A stretch of 64,000 bases of DNA from NCBI RefSeq assembly GCF_004339595.1, contig NZ_SMFU01000012.1, positions 186,001 to 250,000 of the forward strand, in the 5' to 3' direction. Source of the DNA: Marinobacterium mangrovicola (GTDB lineage: Bacteria > Pseudomonadota > Gammaproteobacteria > Pseudomonadales > Balneatricaceae). The notes beneath the pieces were generated by a model. That model saw nothing but the letters and a program-made list of their open reading frames with translations. It made no database searches and was not told the origin of the DNA. This document shows positions 53,563-63,939 of this stretch, one piece after another. Numbering within the stretch: the stretch's first letter is position 1; each line of letters starts with the position of its first letter. The translations under genes were made by a program, and so were the position numbers.

Positions 53563-54769
53563 CTTTGGCGATTGAGGCGTGGATGTCGCCCGCAGCGTTG
53601 GCAGCGATCACCTGATGTACCAGGGCGTCGGCATCGGCGAGCAGGCTGTCGTAGATATCCGTGCTGTAGCGGGCTTCTTTATGCGGCTGCTGCGGCAGAG
53701 TATCGCCCTGCTGCTGATGCAGGTCGACGCTCACCTGGGTGGAGAGCCCGATCCGCAGCGGATGGCTCTGCAGCTCCTGAGGGTCCAGCTGGATCCGCAC
53801 CGGCACACGCTGGACGATCTTGATCCAGTTACCGCTGGCGTTCTGTGCCGGCAGCAGTGAAAAGGCGCTGCCGGTGCCCATGCCCAGGCTTTCGATCTGG
53901 CCGTGGTAGGTGACATCGTCGCCGTACAGGTCGGCGTGGACCTCCACCGGCTGGCCGATGCGCATCTGGCCAAGCTGGGTTTCCTTGAAGTTGGCGTCGA
54001 TCCAGACCTGGTCCAGCGGGATCACCGCCATCAGCGGCTCGCCGGAAGCGATATGGGCGCCCGGGTGGACGCTGCGCTTGGCGACATAGCCGCTGACCGG
54101 CGCCTGGATGGTAGCGCGAGCGTGGTTGATGTAGGCCTTGCGCAGGGTGGCGGCGGCGGCTTTGACCTCAGGGTGGCTATCCAGTGTTGTGCCTTCAACC
54201 AGCGCCAGGGTGCTGTTGAGCTGCTGCTTGGCACTGGTCAGCGCGTTTTCTGCCGATTCCAGGGTGTCACGGGCGTGGGTGACCTCTTCCCGGGCCACGG
54301 CACCGCTGCGGCCGAGCTCGACACGGCGCTGGTAATCGTCACGGGCCTGTTTCACGTCCAGTTCTCGGGTGGAAACCTGGGCGCGGTAGTGGCTCACATC
54401 GGCATAGAGGCCACGTACGCGACGTACCGTGGCGGCGAGATCGGCTTGGGCTTCCTCCAGCGCGACTTCGGTATCGCTGGGATCAAGCTGAACCAGCGTC
54501 TGCCCCTGCTCGACATAATCGCCATCGTCCACGTTGATACGGGTGACGGTGCCGGCGATGCCAGCGGCGATCTGCACCTGGTTACCATCGACATAGGCGT
54601 CTTCGGTGTCTTCGAAGTGACGGCCGTAAAGTTCGTAATAGGCGAAGGAGGTGGAGGCAACACCGAGCACGGCCAGGGCCAGTGCGCCCAGCAGCAGCTT
54701 ACGGCGTGAGCGCCGGCTGCCTGTGCTGGCTTCGGTGGCGCTGGTTTCTTTGTCTGTTGGATTACTCAT
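53552..54769 (-). CDS. emrA: EmrA-type periplasmic adaptor (HlyD family)
   Basis: A 405-residue protein with an N-terminal cytoplasmic tail of about 25 residues and one membrane helix (KLLLGALALAVLGVASTSFAYY). The EmrA start YGRHFEDTEDAYVDGNQVQIAAGIAGTV is followed by a long helical hairpin (about 95-200) and the second lipoyl half ATIQAPVSGYVAKRSVHPGAHI. It links EmrB to an outer-membrane channel. It overlaps the MarR-family gene by four bases (ATGA), so regulator, adaptor and pump form one operon. Confidence 0.94.
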   Translation of the reverse strand: MSNPTDKETSATEASTGSRRSRRKLLLGALALAVLGVASTSFAYYELYGRHFEDTEDAYVDGNQVQIAAGIAGTVTRINVDDGDYVEQGQTLVQLDPSDTEVALEEAQADLAATVRRVRGLYADVSHYRAQVSTRELDVKQARDDYQRRVELGRSGAVAREEVTHARDTLESAENALTSAKQQLNSTLALVEGTTLDSHPEVKAAAATLRKAYINHARATIQAPVSGYVAKRSVHPGAHIASGEPLMAVIPLDQVWIDANFKETQLGQMRIGQPVEVHADLYGDDVTYHGQIESLGMGTGSAFSLLPAQNASGNWIKIVQRVPVRIQLDPQELQSHPLRIGLSTQVSVDLHQQQGDTLPQQPHKEARYSTDIYDSLLADADALVHQVIAANAAGDIHASIAKVEP

Positions 54770-55281
54770 TTGGACTCTCTATCTGTTTCTGCCTGTTTGC
54801 CGGCGTTAGCGAGGGTGCCGCAGCAGCTCTCCTGCAGCAGGCCGGGGGCATCGAGTATCTTGCGCATCAGCCTCTCCAGTTCGCTCAGCTCGTCGCTTTC
54901 CAGGTCGCCGGTCAGCTCATTCAGCAGGTCGGCGGCGATGGTGCGGATCTTCTGGTAGAGAGCGATCCCCTCGTCGGTGGGCTGCACACGGATCTGGCGG
55001 CGGTCTTCGGGATTACGCTCGCGACATAGCAGATTGCGTTGTTCCAGCTTGTCCAGCATGCGGGTCATGGCGCCGGCATCGATCGACAGGGCCTGACTCA
55101 GCGCCGACGGTGTATTGGCGATTTCACCGACCACCAGACGCAGCACCCGGTACTGGGCGCCGCTGATATTGAACGGCTGCAGGTGCTTCTCCAGCAGCCG
55201 ATCCTTGTGCTGATTCAGCAGGTGGATCAGGTGAGCGATATTGAGATGCGTCGGCACGTTGTCTTCGGTGTAGTGAATCAT
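54766..55281 (-). CDS. MarR/EmrR-family regulator of the efflux operon
   Basis: A 171-residue winged-helix protein. The MarR core runs from HLIHLLNQHKDRLLEKHL through ISGAQYRVLRLVVGEIANTPSALSQAL to DAGAMTRMLDKLEQRNLLCRERNPEDRRQIRVQPT (key segments), with the wing motif EDRRQIRV. As first gene of the emrAB operon it is the expected ligand-responsive repressor. Two operator-like repeats lie 44-86 bases upstream of its start. Confidence 0.93.
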   Translation of the reverse strand: MIHYTEDNVPTHLNIAHLIHLLNQHKDRLLEKHLQPFNISGAQYRVLRLVVGEIANTPSALSQALSIDAGAMTRMLDKLEQRNLLCRERNPEDRRQIRVQPTDEGIALYQKIRTIAADLLNELTGDLESDELSELERLMRKILDAPGLLQESCCGTLANAGKQAETDRESK

Positions 55282-55324
55282 GGCTCTGGCTGTTGTTAGC
55301 GGGACATGTAGCGGGAAGGTTTAA

Positions 55325-55367
55325 TTGCTTAGGCAAGTAATCTAACATTGTTTGCTAGGGCAAGTAA
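55325..55367. promoter_or_regulatory. Two MarR operator-like repeats
   Basis: TTGCTTAGGCAAGTAA (55325-55340) and TTGCTAGGGCAAGTAA (55352-55367) are near-identical. Each contains the inverted repeat TTGC-N4-GCAA, spaced 27 bases start to start. They lie upstream of the MarR-family gene on one side and of the glutamate-synthase-like gene on the other. Confidence 0.75.
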
Positions 55368-55461
55368 ATATCCGAGTTGGTTTGTCGGTTTTTTGCCGGC
55401 TGTGCTCGGGGTGGCTGGATCGGGTAGGATAGGCGCGAATAGACTGCAGGGATTCATCTCT

Positions 55462-56952
55462 ATGAACGATACGATCTCGTCCCTGGCGATCAACTTTATC
55501 GCCGTTATTGGACTGCTGTTGCTGTTGGTGATTCTGGGCGCGGTGGTTGCCGCTATCGTCATGTACCAGGTCGACAAGCGTCAGACAGTGCATACCATCC
55601 GTCGTAACTACCCGCTGCTCGGGCGTTTCCGCTATCTCTTCGAGGAGCTGGGCGAGTTCTTCCGGCAGTATTTCTTTGCCATGGATCGGGAGGAGATGCC
55701 GTTCAACCGGGCGCAGCGTTCCTGGGTTTACCGGGCCGCCAAGAACATCGATAACACCGTGGCATTCGGTTCCACTCGAGATCTGCGCCGCCCCGGTACC
55801 TACTACTTTCTTAACTGCCCGTTTCCGACCCTGAGCGAGGACGCGGTGACAACCCAGTCGATGCGGATCGGGCCCTACTGCCGTGAGCCCTATGACGCGC
55901 CGTCATTTCTGAATATCTCCGGCATGAGCTTTGGTGCGCTGTCGCGACCGGCGGTGCGGGCGCTGTCCAACGGTGCGAAAAAGGCGGGCTGCTGGATGAA
56001 TACCGGTGAGGGCGGACTTTCGCCTTATCACCTGGAGGGTGGCTGCGACATCGTTTACCAGATAGGCACCGCCAAGTACGGCCTGCGTGATGAACATGGC
56101 AAGCTGGATGACGCCAAGCTGATCCGCGCCGCGGCGATTCCGCAGGTGCGGATGTTCGAGATCAAGCTGAGTCAGGGTGCCAAGCCCGGCAAGGGCGGTA
56201 TTCTGCCGGGCGACAAGGTGAATGAAGAGATCGCCGAGATCCGAGGTATACCGGTGGGACAGGCGTCGATCAGCCCGAACCGCCACCCGGAGATCGCTTC
56301 CATCGACGATCTGCTCGACTTTATCCATCACGTGCGCGAAGTCTCCGGCAAGCCGGTGGGGTTCAAGATGGTGTTGGGCACCACCAGCTGGCTGGACAGC
56401 TTCTGTGAGGCGGTGAACAAGCGCGGCAGCGACAGTGCACCGGACTTTATCACCCTGGATAGCGCCGATGGCGGTACAGGCGCGGCGCCGCTGCCGCTGA
56501 TCGACAGCGTCGGTCTGCCGTTGAAGGAGAGCCTGCCGGTACTGGTGAACAAGCTGACCCAGCATGGCCTGCGCAACCGGGTGCGGATTATCGCTTCAGG
56601 CAAGCTGATCAACCCCACGGATGTGGCGGCGGCGATCTGCATGGGCGCAGACTTTGTCGTCACCGCGCGCGGCTTCATGTTCGCGCTGGGCTGTATTCAG
56701 GCGCTGCAGTGCAACAAGAATACCTGTCCGACCGGGATCACCACCCACGATCCTAAACTTCAGCAGGGGCTGGTGCCCGAGGTGAAGTCGGAGCGTGTGG
56801 CGCACTTCCACCACAACCTCGTGCATGAGGTAGAGACGATTGCCCACTCCTGTGGCGTGGCCGAGCCGCGCCAGCTGCGTCGCGAGCACGCGGCGATGGT
56901 AGTGGATGGCGGCAGTTCAGTACCGCTCAATATCCTCTATCCCGACGACTGA
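55462..56952 (+). CDS. Membrane-anchored glutamate-synthase-domain FMN protein
   Basis: The start is ATG 55462 (496 residues); the frame is open from 55348 but that part covers the operator region. An N-terminal membrane helix (about 8-35, AINFIAVIGLLLLLVILGAVVAAIVMY in part) precedes a GltB-like synthase domain. The domain contains NISGMSFGALSRPAVRALS, GEGGLSPYHLEGG, LDSADGGTGAAPLPLIDSVG and the cysteine motif CIQALQCNKNTCPTGI, which ligates the 3Fe-4S cluster in glutamate synthases. It lacks the glutaminase domain, so it is not a classical GOGAT. Substrate unknown. It is monocistronic with a terminator. Confidence 0.9.
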   Translation: MNDTISSLAINFIAVIGLLLLLVILGAVVAAIVMYQVDKRQTVHTIRRNYPLLGRFRYLFEELGEFFRQYFFAMDREEMPFNRAQRSWVYRAAKNIDNTVAFGSTRDLRRPGTYYFLNCPFPTLSEDAVTTQSMRIGPYCREPYDAPSFLNISGMSFGALSRPAVRALSNGAKKAGCWMNTGEGGLSPYHLEGGCDIVYQIGTAKYGLRDEHGKLDDAKLIRAAAIPQVRMFEIKLSQGAKPGKGGILPGDKVNEEIAEIRGIPVGQASISPNRHPEIASIDDLLDFIHHVREVSGKPVGFKMVLGTTSWLDSFCEAVNKRGSDSAPDFITLDSADGGTGAAPLPLIDSVGLPLKESLPVLVNKLTQHGLRNRVRIIASGKLINPTDVAAAICMGADFVVTARGFMFALGCIQALQCNKNTCPTGITTHDPKLQQGLVPEVKSERVAHFHHNLVHEVETIAHSCGVAEPRQLRREHAAMVVDGGSSVPLNILYPDD

Positions 56953-56992
56953 TTCCTGGAATCAGTTCGGCGCGACGACCGCCTGAAAACGC

Positions 56993-57022
56993 GAAAGGCC
57001 AGCACGTTGATGCTGGCCTTTC
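56993..57022. terminator. Bidirectional terminator
   Basis: GAAAGGCCAGCA (56993-57004) and TGCTGGCCTTTC (57011-57022), a perfect 12-bp stem with loop CGTTGA, between convergent genes. Confidence 0.88.
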
Positions 57023-57031
57023 TGTATCTGG

Positions 57032-57235
57032 CTATTTTTCGTCGTCGAACCAGGAATCCTCGTCGATAAAGGTCGAGAGCTCCTTCTCCTCCCGGTGGCG
57101 CTCTATGGCACGGCGCGCATCGAGAAGTCGCTTGGATGCGTGTTGCTTGCGGCGGTTCTTCTCCTCGACATCGTAGCTGACAAGGATATCGAACACTTCG
57201 GTCTGAATTTCGTTCAGTTCCTGCTCTTTCAGCAT
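57032..57235 (-). CDS. Small charged protein, PA3496-like
   Basis: A 67-residue protein from ATG 57235 behind GGAGCAGG; an in-frame start at 57253 is worse. It is highly charged and mostly helical: LKEQELNEIQTEVFDILVSY, a basic stretch KNRRKQHASKRLLDARRAIERHREEKEL, and an acidic end FIDEDSWFDDEK (split for length). The central ARRAIERHREEKEL resembles the PA3496 family (putative envelope integrity protein). Function unknown. It stands alone between a terminator and the hexR 3' side. Confidence 0.65.
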   Translation of the reverse strand: MLKEQELNEIQTEVFDILVSYDVEEKNRRKQHASKRLLDARRAIERHREEKELSTFIDEDSWFDDEK

Positions 57236-57486
57236 AATACCTGCTCCGATCAACCAGTCTGAGCGGCGACCAACAGGGCGTTCCCTTCAGGGCGTTCTAT
57301 TCCCCGCTGGTTCCCGCGAAGACAAACGACATTTCTGTTTTACCGCAACACTGTTCAGATTTCAAACAGAGAGGGTTGGCAGTGAGGATGCTAGTGGTGG
57401 GCTGTTGCAGGGAAGTGACAGGGGCCGTGACAGGAGTGATAGACAGGAGCGATAGATAGAAGGGGGAGACAGGGCGGTTCGCCCTG
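57236..57486. other. Gap between the small protein gene and hexR
   Basis: It holds the leader of the small gene and, near 57410-57460, imperfect repeats of ACAGGAGYGATAG. GACAGGGCG/CGCCCTGTC (57468-57488) forms a 9-bp hairpin over the hexR stop without a T tract. Confidence 0.5.
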
Positions 57487-58380
57487 TCAGTCGTTATCGG
57501 TGTCGCCGGGACGGCGCGTCGGCAGGCGTTTATCGTTCTGACGCAGGCTGCGCAGGCTGCGTTTGATCGTCTTCAGATGGTCAAACAGGCTCGGGCCCAG
57601 TTTCATTGCCACGCCGACCGCCAATACATCGATCACCACCAGGTGGACAACACGGGAGGACATCAGGGTGCTTAGATCCTTGTCCTCTTCCACATCGATA
57701 TGGATCGGGATGGTAGCCAGGTCCGCCAGCGGTGTACCGCCGGGGCAGAGCGCAATTACAGTGGCGCCGGTATCGCGAACCAGGCGCACGGTGTGCAACA
57801 GATCCTTGGTGCGTCCGGTCTGGGAGATCGCTACAACCACGTCGCCTTCGCCAAGGGTAACGGCTGAGATGGTCTGCATATGCGGGTCAGAGTAGGCCGC
57901 CGCAGACACCATGAGGCGGTAGAATTTGTGCTGGGCGTCGGCGCAGACCGGAGCCGAGGCACCGAAACCGTAAAACTCCACGCGTTTGGCCTTGGCCAGG
58001 GCGTCGATCGCCTCTTCCAGTGTGGTCGGGTCCAGTTGCTCGCGGATATTGATCAGGTTGCCGATCATCGAGTCGAAGATCTTCTGCTTGAACTCGATCA
58101 CCGTATCGGTGGAGTTCAGCGCGAACTGCTCAAAGCTGGTATTGCTGGCCAGCCCCTGCGCCAGGGTCAGTTTGAAGTCCTGAAAGCCGTCATAATCCAG
58201 GGCGCGACAGAAACGCACCACCGTGGGCTCGCTGACACTGGCTTCCGAGGCCAGATCGACGATACGCATGTGGATAACTTCGCTGGCGTTGGCCAGCACA
58301 TAGTCCGCCACTTTCTGCTCTGATTTGCGCAGTCGTGGGCGGGCGTCGGCGATCGATTTGAGCAGATTGAAGGAGTTCAA
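57487..58380 (-). CDS. hexR: HexR-type RpiR-family regulator of central carbon metabolism
   Basis: HexR senses 2-keto-3-deoxy-6-phosphogluconate and controls glucose and central carbon genes in gammaproteobacteria. I choose the TTG at 58380 (297 residues), which follows CAGGGAAAGACA and fits the family N-terminus; the next upstream TTG at 58416 is possible. The helix-turn-helix is LRKSEQKVADYVL, then VDLASEASVSEPTVVRFCRALDYDGFQDFK (key parts). The SIS domain (about 120-260) contains ISQTGRTKDLLHTV, the sugar-phosphate loop. No zwf/edd/eda genes are adjacent, unlike many HexR loci. Confidence 0.88.
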   Translation of the reverse strand: MNSFNLLKSIADARPRLRKSEQKVADYVLANASEVIHMRIVDLASEASVSEPTVVRFCRALDYDGFQDFKLTLAQGLASNTSFEQFALNSTDTVIEFKQKIFDSMIGNLINIREQLDPTTLEEAIDALAKAKRVEFYGFGASAPVCADAQHKFYRLMVSAAAYSDPHMQTISAVTLGEGDVVVAISQTGRTKDLLHTVRLVRDTGATVIALCPGGTPLADLATIPIHIDVEEDKDLSTLMSSRVVHLVVIDVLAVGVAMKLGPSLFDHLKTIKRSLRSLRQNDKRLPTRRPGDTDND

Positions 58381-58593
58381 TGTCTTTCCCTGCCGGATCA
58401 GAAAGTTGCGTTGCAATTGAGTATAACAAGGCTGTTTGGCCTCGCCTAACTTTCTGCTTAATTAGCTAAATGTTTGAGGCATAAAGGTTTTAAAGGATAA
58501 CCCGGATCACATTGCCGGGGGAGTGTGCGAAGGTAATGGGTTGCTTTATACTTTCGTTCGATAGGCCGGAGTCTTTAGGGGCGTTTACCGGCA

Positions 58594-59544
58594 ATGCGTG
58601 ACCGATCCACCAAACAAGACCGAATCATGTTGTATCGTATTCGACTGACACTGACATTTATCCTTCTTCTCTGGTCTGGCCTGGTTTCCGCCCGGCAGGC
58701 ACCGGACGCGGCCAACCTGCAACTGGCGTCCGTCAACGCCCTGGTCGTTAATCTGGATACCGGCCGGGTGCTCTACCAGAAAAATCCCGATGCCGTGGTA
58801 CCTATCGCTTCCGTCAGCAAACTGATGACGGCGCTGGTCACCCTGGAGGCGGACCAGCCGATGGATGAGCCGATTCCGATTCAGGTACGTGACTCTATAC
58901 AGATGCAGAATGTGATCTCACGCATCCGCATCGGCAGCGAACTCCCCCGCGAGGATGTGCTGCAACTGGCGATCATGTCCTCGGAAAACCGTGCTGCCAC
59001 GGCCCTGGCCCACGCTTATCCCGGTGGTTACTTCGCCTTTGTCCGGGCGATGAATCTCAAGGCGGAGGAGCTGGGTATGAACAGCACCCGCTTTGTCGAG
59101 CCGACGGGCCTTTCGTACTTCAATGTCTCCACTGCCAGTGATCTGGTAAAGCTGGTCCGGGCTGCGCGCAAGCATCCGGAAATCCGCAATATGACTACCA
59201 GCTCGAAGATGGATGCGCGTTTCCGCAAGCCACGCTATGTGCTGGCGTTCTATAACACCAACCGCCTGGTAAACAGCGATAGCTGGGATATCGAGCTGAG
59301 CAAGACCGGCTATAACGACGCTGCCGGACGCTGCCTGGTGATGGTCAGCCAGATTGAGGGCGACGATGTCGCCATGGTATTCCTGGACTCCTTCGGCAAA
59401 CGCTCGCACCTCGGAGATGCCATTCGAGTAAAACGCTGGCTGGAAACCGGCGACGGTGGCGATGTGCCCAGAGCGGCTGCCCGTTACGAGCGGGACAAGA
59501 ACAAGGTAGGGCGCAGAACCCTGCTGGCGGAAAAGAACCGCTAA
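58594..59544 (+). CDS. pbpG: D-alanyl-D-alanine endopeptidase (PBP7-type)
   Basis: Periplasmic serine peptidase that cuts DD-crosslinks in peptidoglycan. The 316-residue product (or 305 from ATG 58627) has a signal peptide ending LLLWSGLVSA. The three penicillin-binding motifs are present: SxxK in IASVSKLMTA, SxN in MSSENRAAT, and KTG in LSKTGYNDAAG. The MNSTRFVEPTGLS segment is typical of PBP7/DacA-like enzymes. Neither start has a strong ribosome-binding site. It is divergent from hexR and ends at a strong terminator. Confidence 0.93.
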   Translation: MRDRSTKQDRIMLYRIRLTLTFILLLWSGLVSARQAPDAANLQLASVNALVVNLDTGRVLYQKNPDAVVPIASVSKLMTALVTLEADQPMDEPIPIQVRDSIQMQNVISRIRIGSELPREDVLQLAIMSSENRAATALAHAYPGGYFAFVRAMNLKAEELGMNSTRFVEPTGLSYFNVSTASDLVKLVRAARKHPEIRNMTTSSKMDARFRKPRYVLAFYNTNRLVNSDSWDIELSKTGYNDAAGRCLVMVSQIEGDDVAMVFLDSFGKRSHLGDAIRVKRWLETGDGGDVPRAAARYERDKNKVGRRTLLAEKNR

Positions 59545-59561
59545 GCTGTGCAGGCTTAACT

Positions 59562-59596
59562 AAAAATGCCCCGGACCGAAAGGCCGGGGCATTTTT
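59562..59596. terminator. Bidirectional terminator between pbpG and thiC
   Basis: AAAAATGCCCCGG (59562-59574) and CCGGGGCATTTTT (59584-59596) form a perfect 13-bp stem. It is followed by a short duplication, TTCTTTTTAATG twice, before the thiC stop. Confidence 0.92.
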
Positions 59597-59644
59597 AATG
59601 CCTGGTTCTTTTTAATGCATAGTTCTTTTTAATGTTGAGTCGCG

Positions 59645-61577
<1,933 letters not shown>

Positions 61578-61590
61578 CGACAGGCGATCA

Positions 61591-62253
61591 TTATTCGGTC
61601 AGGTCGAGGCCCATCTGCCAGAAGCTGACCTCCATCCGGGTGGCGGTACGAAAGCGGTTCTGTAGCTGGCGCAGGCGCGGTTCAGGCAGGTCGGCGCCGA
61701 GTTTTTCCAGCAGCTCCAATTCGGTCTGTGCCGCCTCGCGGTACTCCTCGCTCAAGTACATCTCGATCCAGTCGTTGTAGGGGTTGCCCTCACGTACCGT
61801 ATCGGGCTGCGCGGCAAGCCACTGGGCGATCTCGGCGTAACCGAGAATGCAAGGCGCCAGGGTTACATGCAGGTCGAGCAGGTCACCGGCCATACCGGTA
61901 TCGAGCACATAGCGTGTGTAGGCCACGGTGGCGGCGGCTTCCGGCAGGTGATTCAAGGTTTTCTCATCGATGCCCCAGTCGCGGCAGTACTGCACATGCA
62001 TGCCGATCTCGGTATCGAGCATGGCGTTCAAACCCGCCTGGGCGTAGCGCATGGAATCCAGGTCATCGCTTTTGTAGATCGCCAGGCCCCAGGCGCGGCT
62101 GAACTGGATCAGAAACAGGTAGTCCTGCTTCAGGTAGTGCTGGAAACATTCCCTTGGCAATGTTCCCTGGCCCAGCTGACGTACGAAGTCATGCTCGATG
62201 TACTGGCGCCACTCCTCGCTGCAGCCGGCTTTAAGTGATTCAAACAGGAACAT
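61591..62253 (-). CDS. tenA: TenA-family aminopyrimidine aminohydrolase (cysteine type)
   Basis: Hydrolyses aminomethylpyrimidine to hydroxymethylpyrimidine in thiamin salvage, with thiaminase II activity. The start is ATG 62253 behind AAGGAGGTG, 220 residues. The TenA_C features are seen: QDYLFLIQFSRAWGLA near 45, the nucleophile cysteine in LAPCILGYAEI at about 135, and the glutamate in RMEVSFWQMGLD near the C-terminus. Its start lies inside the end of the preceding tenA-like gene, a 14-base overlap, so the two are co-translated. Confidence 0.92.
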   Translation of the reverse strand: MFLFESLKAGCSEEWRQYIEHDFVRQLGQGTLPRECFQHYLKQDYLFLIQFSRAWGLAIYKSDDLDSMRYAQAGLNAMLDTEIGMHVQYCRDWGIDEKTLNHLPEAAATVAYTRYVLDTGMAGDLLDLHVTLAPCILGYAEIAQWLAAQPDTVREGNPYNDWIEMYLSEEYREAAQTELELLEKLGADLPEPRLRQLQNRFRTATRMEVSFWQMGLDLTE

Positions 62254-62956
62254 GGGGCACCTCCTTGGCGTTAATCGATGTGGGATCCAGGCTGGCACTG
62301 AAGAACTGGTGCTCCAGCCTGGTCATGCGGCAGAACAGTTCGGCGAGCTGCTCCAGTGTTTCACTGTCGCGGTTGGCAAAGCTGTCTACCTGGCTGCGCA
62401 GCCAGGCGACGAACTGCTCAAACTCGGGCAATACGTGGATATCGATCCACTCCTGCAGGTAGAAACGGCTGCCACGGGGTTTCGCTGCCTGGGTTTTGGA
62501 CCAGCTTAGATAGGACCACTCGGCCACGCAGAGGCAGATAATCGCCTGCTCGTAGCTCTGCTCAGAGGCTTGCATGGTATCGATGATCGCCTGGCTGACC
62601 GGATGCAGCTCCGGGTTCAGATATTGCTCTTCAGACAGGCCCAGCGCTTCGAAGGAGCGCAGGAAGTAGGTGTTCTCGTCACTGGTCAGCGCAGCGAGAA
62701 ATCCCGCAAGCACGGTTTTCGGCGGCATCGCCGGCGCATTGGCGATGGTGCGCGCCACCAGGTTTACCAGGGTGTCGATAAAGGCGTAGTCCTGCACCAG
62801 GTAGCGGGCGTACATCTCAGCGTCGAGCTGGTCGTTGCCCAGCGCCTCGGTGAACGGATGGCTAACCGCCTGTTGCCAGTCGCTGCCGGCATAGCCGCGC
62901 AGCTGCTCACTCAGTGGCAGGGATGGATGTTGCTTTTGGTAATCGCTGAAGCTCAT
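62240..62956 (-). CDS. TenA-family protein, glutamate type (TenA_E)
   Basis: A 238-residue all-helical protein related to TenA. LVQDYAFIDTLVNLVA aligns with the active-site aspartate helix. The catalytic cysteine segment is replaced by LCVAEWSYLSWSK, where the glutamate-tryptophan pattern defines the TenA_E group. TenA_E members in other species act on pyrimidine precursors before the cysteine-type enzyme, for example as amidohydrolases of formylated aminopyrimidines. It lies between the binding-protein gene and tenA, both within 40 bases or overlapping. Confidence 0.85.
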   Translation of the reverse strand: MSFSDYQKQHPSLPLSEQLRGYAGSDWQQAVSHPFTEALGNDQLDAEMYARYLVQDYAFIDTLVNLVARTIANAPAMPPKTVLAGFLAALTSDENTYFLRSFEALGLSEEQYLNPELHPVSQAIIDTMQASEQSYEQAIICLCVAEWSYLSWSKTQAAKPRGSRFYLQEWIDIHVLPEFEQFVAWLRSQVDSFANRDSETLEQLAELFCRMTRLEHQFFSASLDPTSINAKEVPHVPV

Positions 62957-62994
62957 TTGCGCCTCCTCAAAACACGTAAATCAGGGAACCCGGA

Positions 62995-63927
62995 TTAAGG
63001 AACAATCGCGTAGTCGGCAACCGGCGGGTTGCTGTCGGTCAGCCCCTGTTCCTGCATAAAGGCGCCGACGCGCTGGTAGCGGGCTTCGTCCAGTGCGGCC
63101 GGGCGCAGGGCGAAACGGCTCAGGGTGTCGGCCCAGGCGCGGCGGTTCAGCTCGGTATCCAGCTCATCGGGCTTGTAGCTGACGAAGGATTTCCAGGCAG
63201 CATCGGGATGGTTAACGATGTACTGGGTGGCTTTTTCCAGTGCGGCGACAAAGCGGGCGAAGCGGTCATCGCCGCGATCCTTGTTGTTGATCACCAGCAC
63301 CAACTCGTCATAGGCGGGTACGCCTTCCTCTTCGATGTAAAACGCGCGACCCGGATGGCCCTCCAGATCCATCTGGTTCAGTTCGAAGTTGCGGTAGGCG
63401 CCGATCACCGCGTCCACCTTGCCGGCGATCAGCGAAGGAGACAGTGACCAGTTCACGTTGATCATCTCAATATCGTCCAGCGACAGATCGTGTGGGGCGA
63501 GCATGGCGCGCATCAACGCTTCCTCGTAACCGCCGACGGAGTAACCCACCTTGCGGCCCTTCAGGTCCGCGATGCTTTTTACCGGGCCATCTTCCAGCAC
63601 CACCAGGGAGTTCAGCGGTGTGGCGATCAGCGTTCCGATACGGGTCAGGGGCAGTTCCTCATCGACCATGACGTGCAGTTGCGGCTGATAGGTCAGTGCC
63701 AGGTCTGCCTTGCCGGCGGCCACCAGCTTGGGCGGCATGGAAGGATCGGCTGGCTCGACCATGGAGACTTCCAGCTCCTGTTCGGCGAAGTAGCCCTGCT
63801 GCTGGGCCACGATCAGTGGGGCGTGATCCGGGTTGATGAACCAGTCGAGCAGCAGCTCGACCTTGTCGGCGGCCATGGCTTGTGCCGACAGCAGTGAGGC
63901 GGCGATCAGTGTGGTCAGACGTTTCAT
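62995..63927 (-). CDS. NMT1/THI5-like ABC solute-binding protein for a thiamin pyrimidine precursor (ThiY-like)
   Basis: A 310-residue periplasmic protein with a signal peptide (1-19, LIAASLLSAQAMA). The NMT1 motifs are present: LLLDWFINPDHAPLIVAQQQGYF, PPKLVAAGKADLALTYQPQ and DGPVKSIADLKGRKVGYSVGGYEEA (key parts). Relatives bind formylaminopyrimidine or hydroxymethylpyrimidine. Its position before two TenA genes and thiC supports pyrimidine salvage. The permease and ATPase genes should lie just beyond the right edge. Confidence 0.92.
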   Translation of the reverse strand: MKRLTTLIAASLLSAQAMAADKVELLLDWFINPDHAPLIVAQQQGYFAEQELEVSMVEPADPSMPPKLVAAGKADLALTYQPQLHVMVDEELPLTRIGTLIATPLNSLVVLEDGPVKSIADLKGRKVGYSVGGYEEALMRAMLAPHDLSLDDIEMINVNWSLSPSLIAGKVDAVIGAYRNFELNQMDLEGHPGRAFYIEEEGVPAYDELVLVINNKDRGDDRFARFVAALEKATQYIVNHPDAAWKSFVSYKPDELDTELNRRAWADTLSRFALRPAALDEARYQRVGAFMQEQGLTDSNPPVADYAIVP

Positions 63928-63939
63928 GATGTCCTCTTT

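Noticed and set aside
58548-58565. TTTCGTTCGATAGG upstream of pbpG resembling the same block
   Set aside because: Only the CGTTCG core is shared; no upstream element.
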